Source: UBA9926 sp913064795 (GTDB lineage Bacteria > Pseudomonadota > Gammaproteobacteria > Pseudomonadales > Azotimanducaceae). Taken from it: 64,000 nucleotides of DNA. The stretch is from assembly GCA_045560765.1 (NCBI GenBank), contig JBJKZD010000010.1, forward strand, positions 1-64,000, in the 5' to 3' direction. Of the stretch, positions 63,245-64,000 are shown one piece after another (positions within the stretch are counted from its first letter, which is position 1; every line of letters begins with the position of its first letter). The position numbers were made by a program, and so were the translations under genes. A model generated the notes under the pieces. The model saw only the letters and a list, made by a program, of their open reading frames with translations, had not been told where the DNA came from and searched no databases.

Positions 63245-63741
63245 CCCTAAAAGATCCGAACTCCGAGGGGCAAGGGATTGAGGATGAGCAGTTTATGCGC
63301 GCCGCATTCGAGGAGGCGTTGGTTTCGCAGGCGGCCGGAGAAGTGCCGGTTGGGGCCGTTGTTGTGCTTAATGGTGAGATCATTGGTCGAGGCCATAATC
63401 GTGTGGTGAGCGATCATGATCCATCCGCACATGCTGAAATTATTGCTTTACGGCAAGCGGGTCAGACCTTGCGGAACTACCGGATGCCCTCGGCGAGTCT
63501 CTATGTGACGATTGAGCCTTGCTCAATGTGTGCCGGAGCTTTGGTACACAGTCGGATACAGACCTTGGTTTTCGGCGCGCCTGAGCCAAGAGCGGGTGTG
63601 GTCTGCTCTCAGCGTCGGTTCTTCGAGTCTGATTTTTTGAATCACCGAGTTGCGGTACGAGGCGGGGTTTTAACCGAAGCGTGTGGGGAGCTGATGCAAC
63701 GTTTTTTTTCCGAAAGACGGAGCCGGATTGACCCAGCTTGA
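63241..63741 (+). CDS. tadA: tRNA-specific adenosine deaminase TadA
   Basis: 166 residues. Zinc ligands and catalytic Glu are in HAEIIAL (His64, Glu66) and PCSMCAGAL (Cys94, Cys97), exactly as in TadA, with the substrate-shaping GAVVV and C-terminal basic helix. It converts A34 to inosine in tRNA-Arg(ACG). The start overlaps the NnrU stop by ATGA, so the two are co-translated. No frameshift. Confidence 0.94.
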   Translation: MTLKDPNSEGQGIEDEQFMRAAFEEALVSQAAGEVPVGAVVVLNGEIIGRGHNRVVSDHDPSAHAEIIALRQAGQTLRNYRMPSASLYVTIEPCSMCAGALVHSRIQTLVFGAPEPRAGVVCSQRRFFESDFLNHRVAVRGGVLTEACGELMQRFFSERRSRIDPA

Positions 63742-64000
63742 ATTCAAATTGTGACGCCTCAGGGGGTGAAGCGAGTTTGCGCTTGTGCTGCTCACGCCAC
63801 TCAACGCTGATTTAAGCAGTACGAATTTTGGACAACCGATGGTCCTGAGTCATTAGCGGTACAGTGAGGAATAGAATCTAACCCTCTGAGGTGCTCCCGG
63901 CTCAAGAGTCGGGGAACGACACGACCGCGGGTTAAATGCTGGAGAACCCACCGGCTAATTTCGGTCTCTTCCCCGGCAGATTTAGGTTTTATCGCGCTCA
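63742..64000. other. Hairpin-rich non-coding right end, possible small RNA
   Basis: 259 bp without a gene. From about 63883 there are stacked inverted repeats: TCCCGGCT / AGTCGGGGA, GGGTT / AACCC and ACCG / CGGT. The left part CTCTGAGGTGCTC faintly recalls the 5' end of 6S RNA, but the rest does not match and the 3' end is outside the window. I leave it as an unassigned structured region. Confidence 0.3.

Overview
The window looks like chromosomal DNA of a free-living, probably marine, Gram-negative bacterium, most likely a gammaproteobacterium of the oligotrophic, metabolically versatile type. The evidence is the envelope gene set (a SPOR-plus-beta-barrel outer-membrane protein, a LolA-like protein with FtsX-type permeases), the acnD-prpF pair of the methylcitrate cycle, tadA and nnrU. 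There is also an unusual density of luciferase-like monooxygenases, 2-oxoglutarate/Fe(II) oxygenases, SDRs, sulfatases and TetR regulators. No rRNA, tRNA, CRISPR array, phage or intact insertion sequence was seen.

Region 1 (about 1-17.0 kb) is a catabolic island of three transcription units. Left unit (minus strand): an ADP-ribosylglycohydrolase-fold protein, an enolase-superfamily acid-sugar dehydratase with a one-base frameshift, and an SDR cut by the window edge. Middle unit (minus): a DUF1537 acid-sugar kinase and class II aldolase (OtnK/OtnC-like), two paralogous cyclase-family hydrolases, an SDR, a phytanoyl-CoA-dioxygenase-like oxygenase and a GldA-like dehydrogenase. Right unit (plus): a luciferase-like monooxygenase, an SDR, two enoyl-CoA hydratase-fold proteins, a nucleoside hydrolase and a sulfatase. 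Most junctions are 4-bp or TGATG overlaps, so each unit reads as one operon. A gene derived from an IS4-like transposase but lacking recognisable catalytic D and E residues sits between the first two units. The island has no recognisable transporter or classical regulator. I infer a pathway for a sulfated, N- or O-glycosidic acid-sugar compound ending in triose phosphate; the substrate is unknown.

Region 2 (17.0-42.2 kb) starts with an AT-rich, repeat-rich non-coding stretch. It then holds an HtaA-domain protein, a spermidine-dehydrogenase-like flavoprotein with a TetR regulator and membrane protein, and a TetR / LolA-like / FtsX / FtsX / ABC ATPase / SPOR-barrel group that looks like a dedicated envelope transport system. 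Further on are a tandem-DsbA protein, an MFS carrier, small membrane and VOC proteins, a NAPE-PLD-like metallo-hydrolase, a DUF2256 zinc-ribbon protein, a luciferase-like enzyme and a second sulfatase. A CsoR-type metal operon follows, with a clear promoter and an overlapping operator.

Region 3 (42.5-64 kb) is an oxidative catabolism zone: Baeyer-Villiger monooxygenase, aldo/keto reductase, TetR, two TauD/TfdA-type oxygenases, an IPNS-like oxygenase, a Rieske oxygenase, a haloalkane-dehalogenase-like hydrolase, acnD-prpF, an acyl-CoA-dehydrogenase-like monooxygenase, a luciferase-like enzyme, a YtcJ-like amidohydrolase, a CobW-like GTPase, NnrU and TadA. It ends in an unassigned, hairpin-rich non-coding stretch at the right edge.
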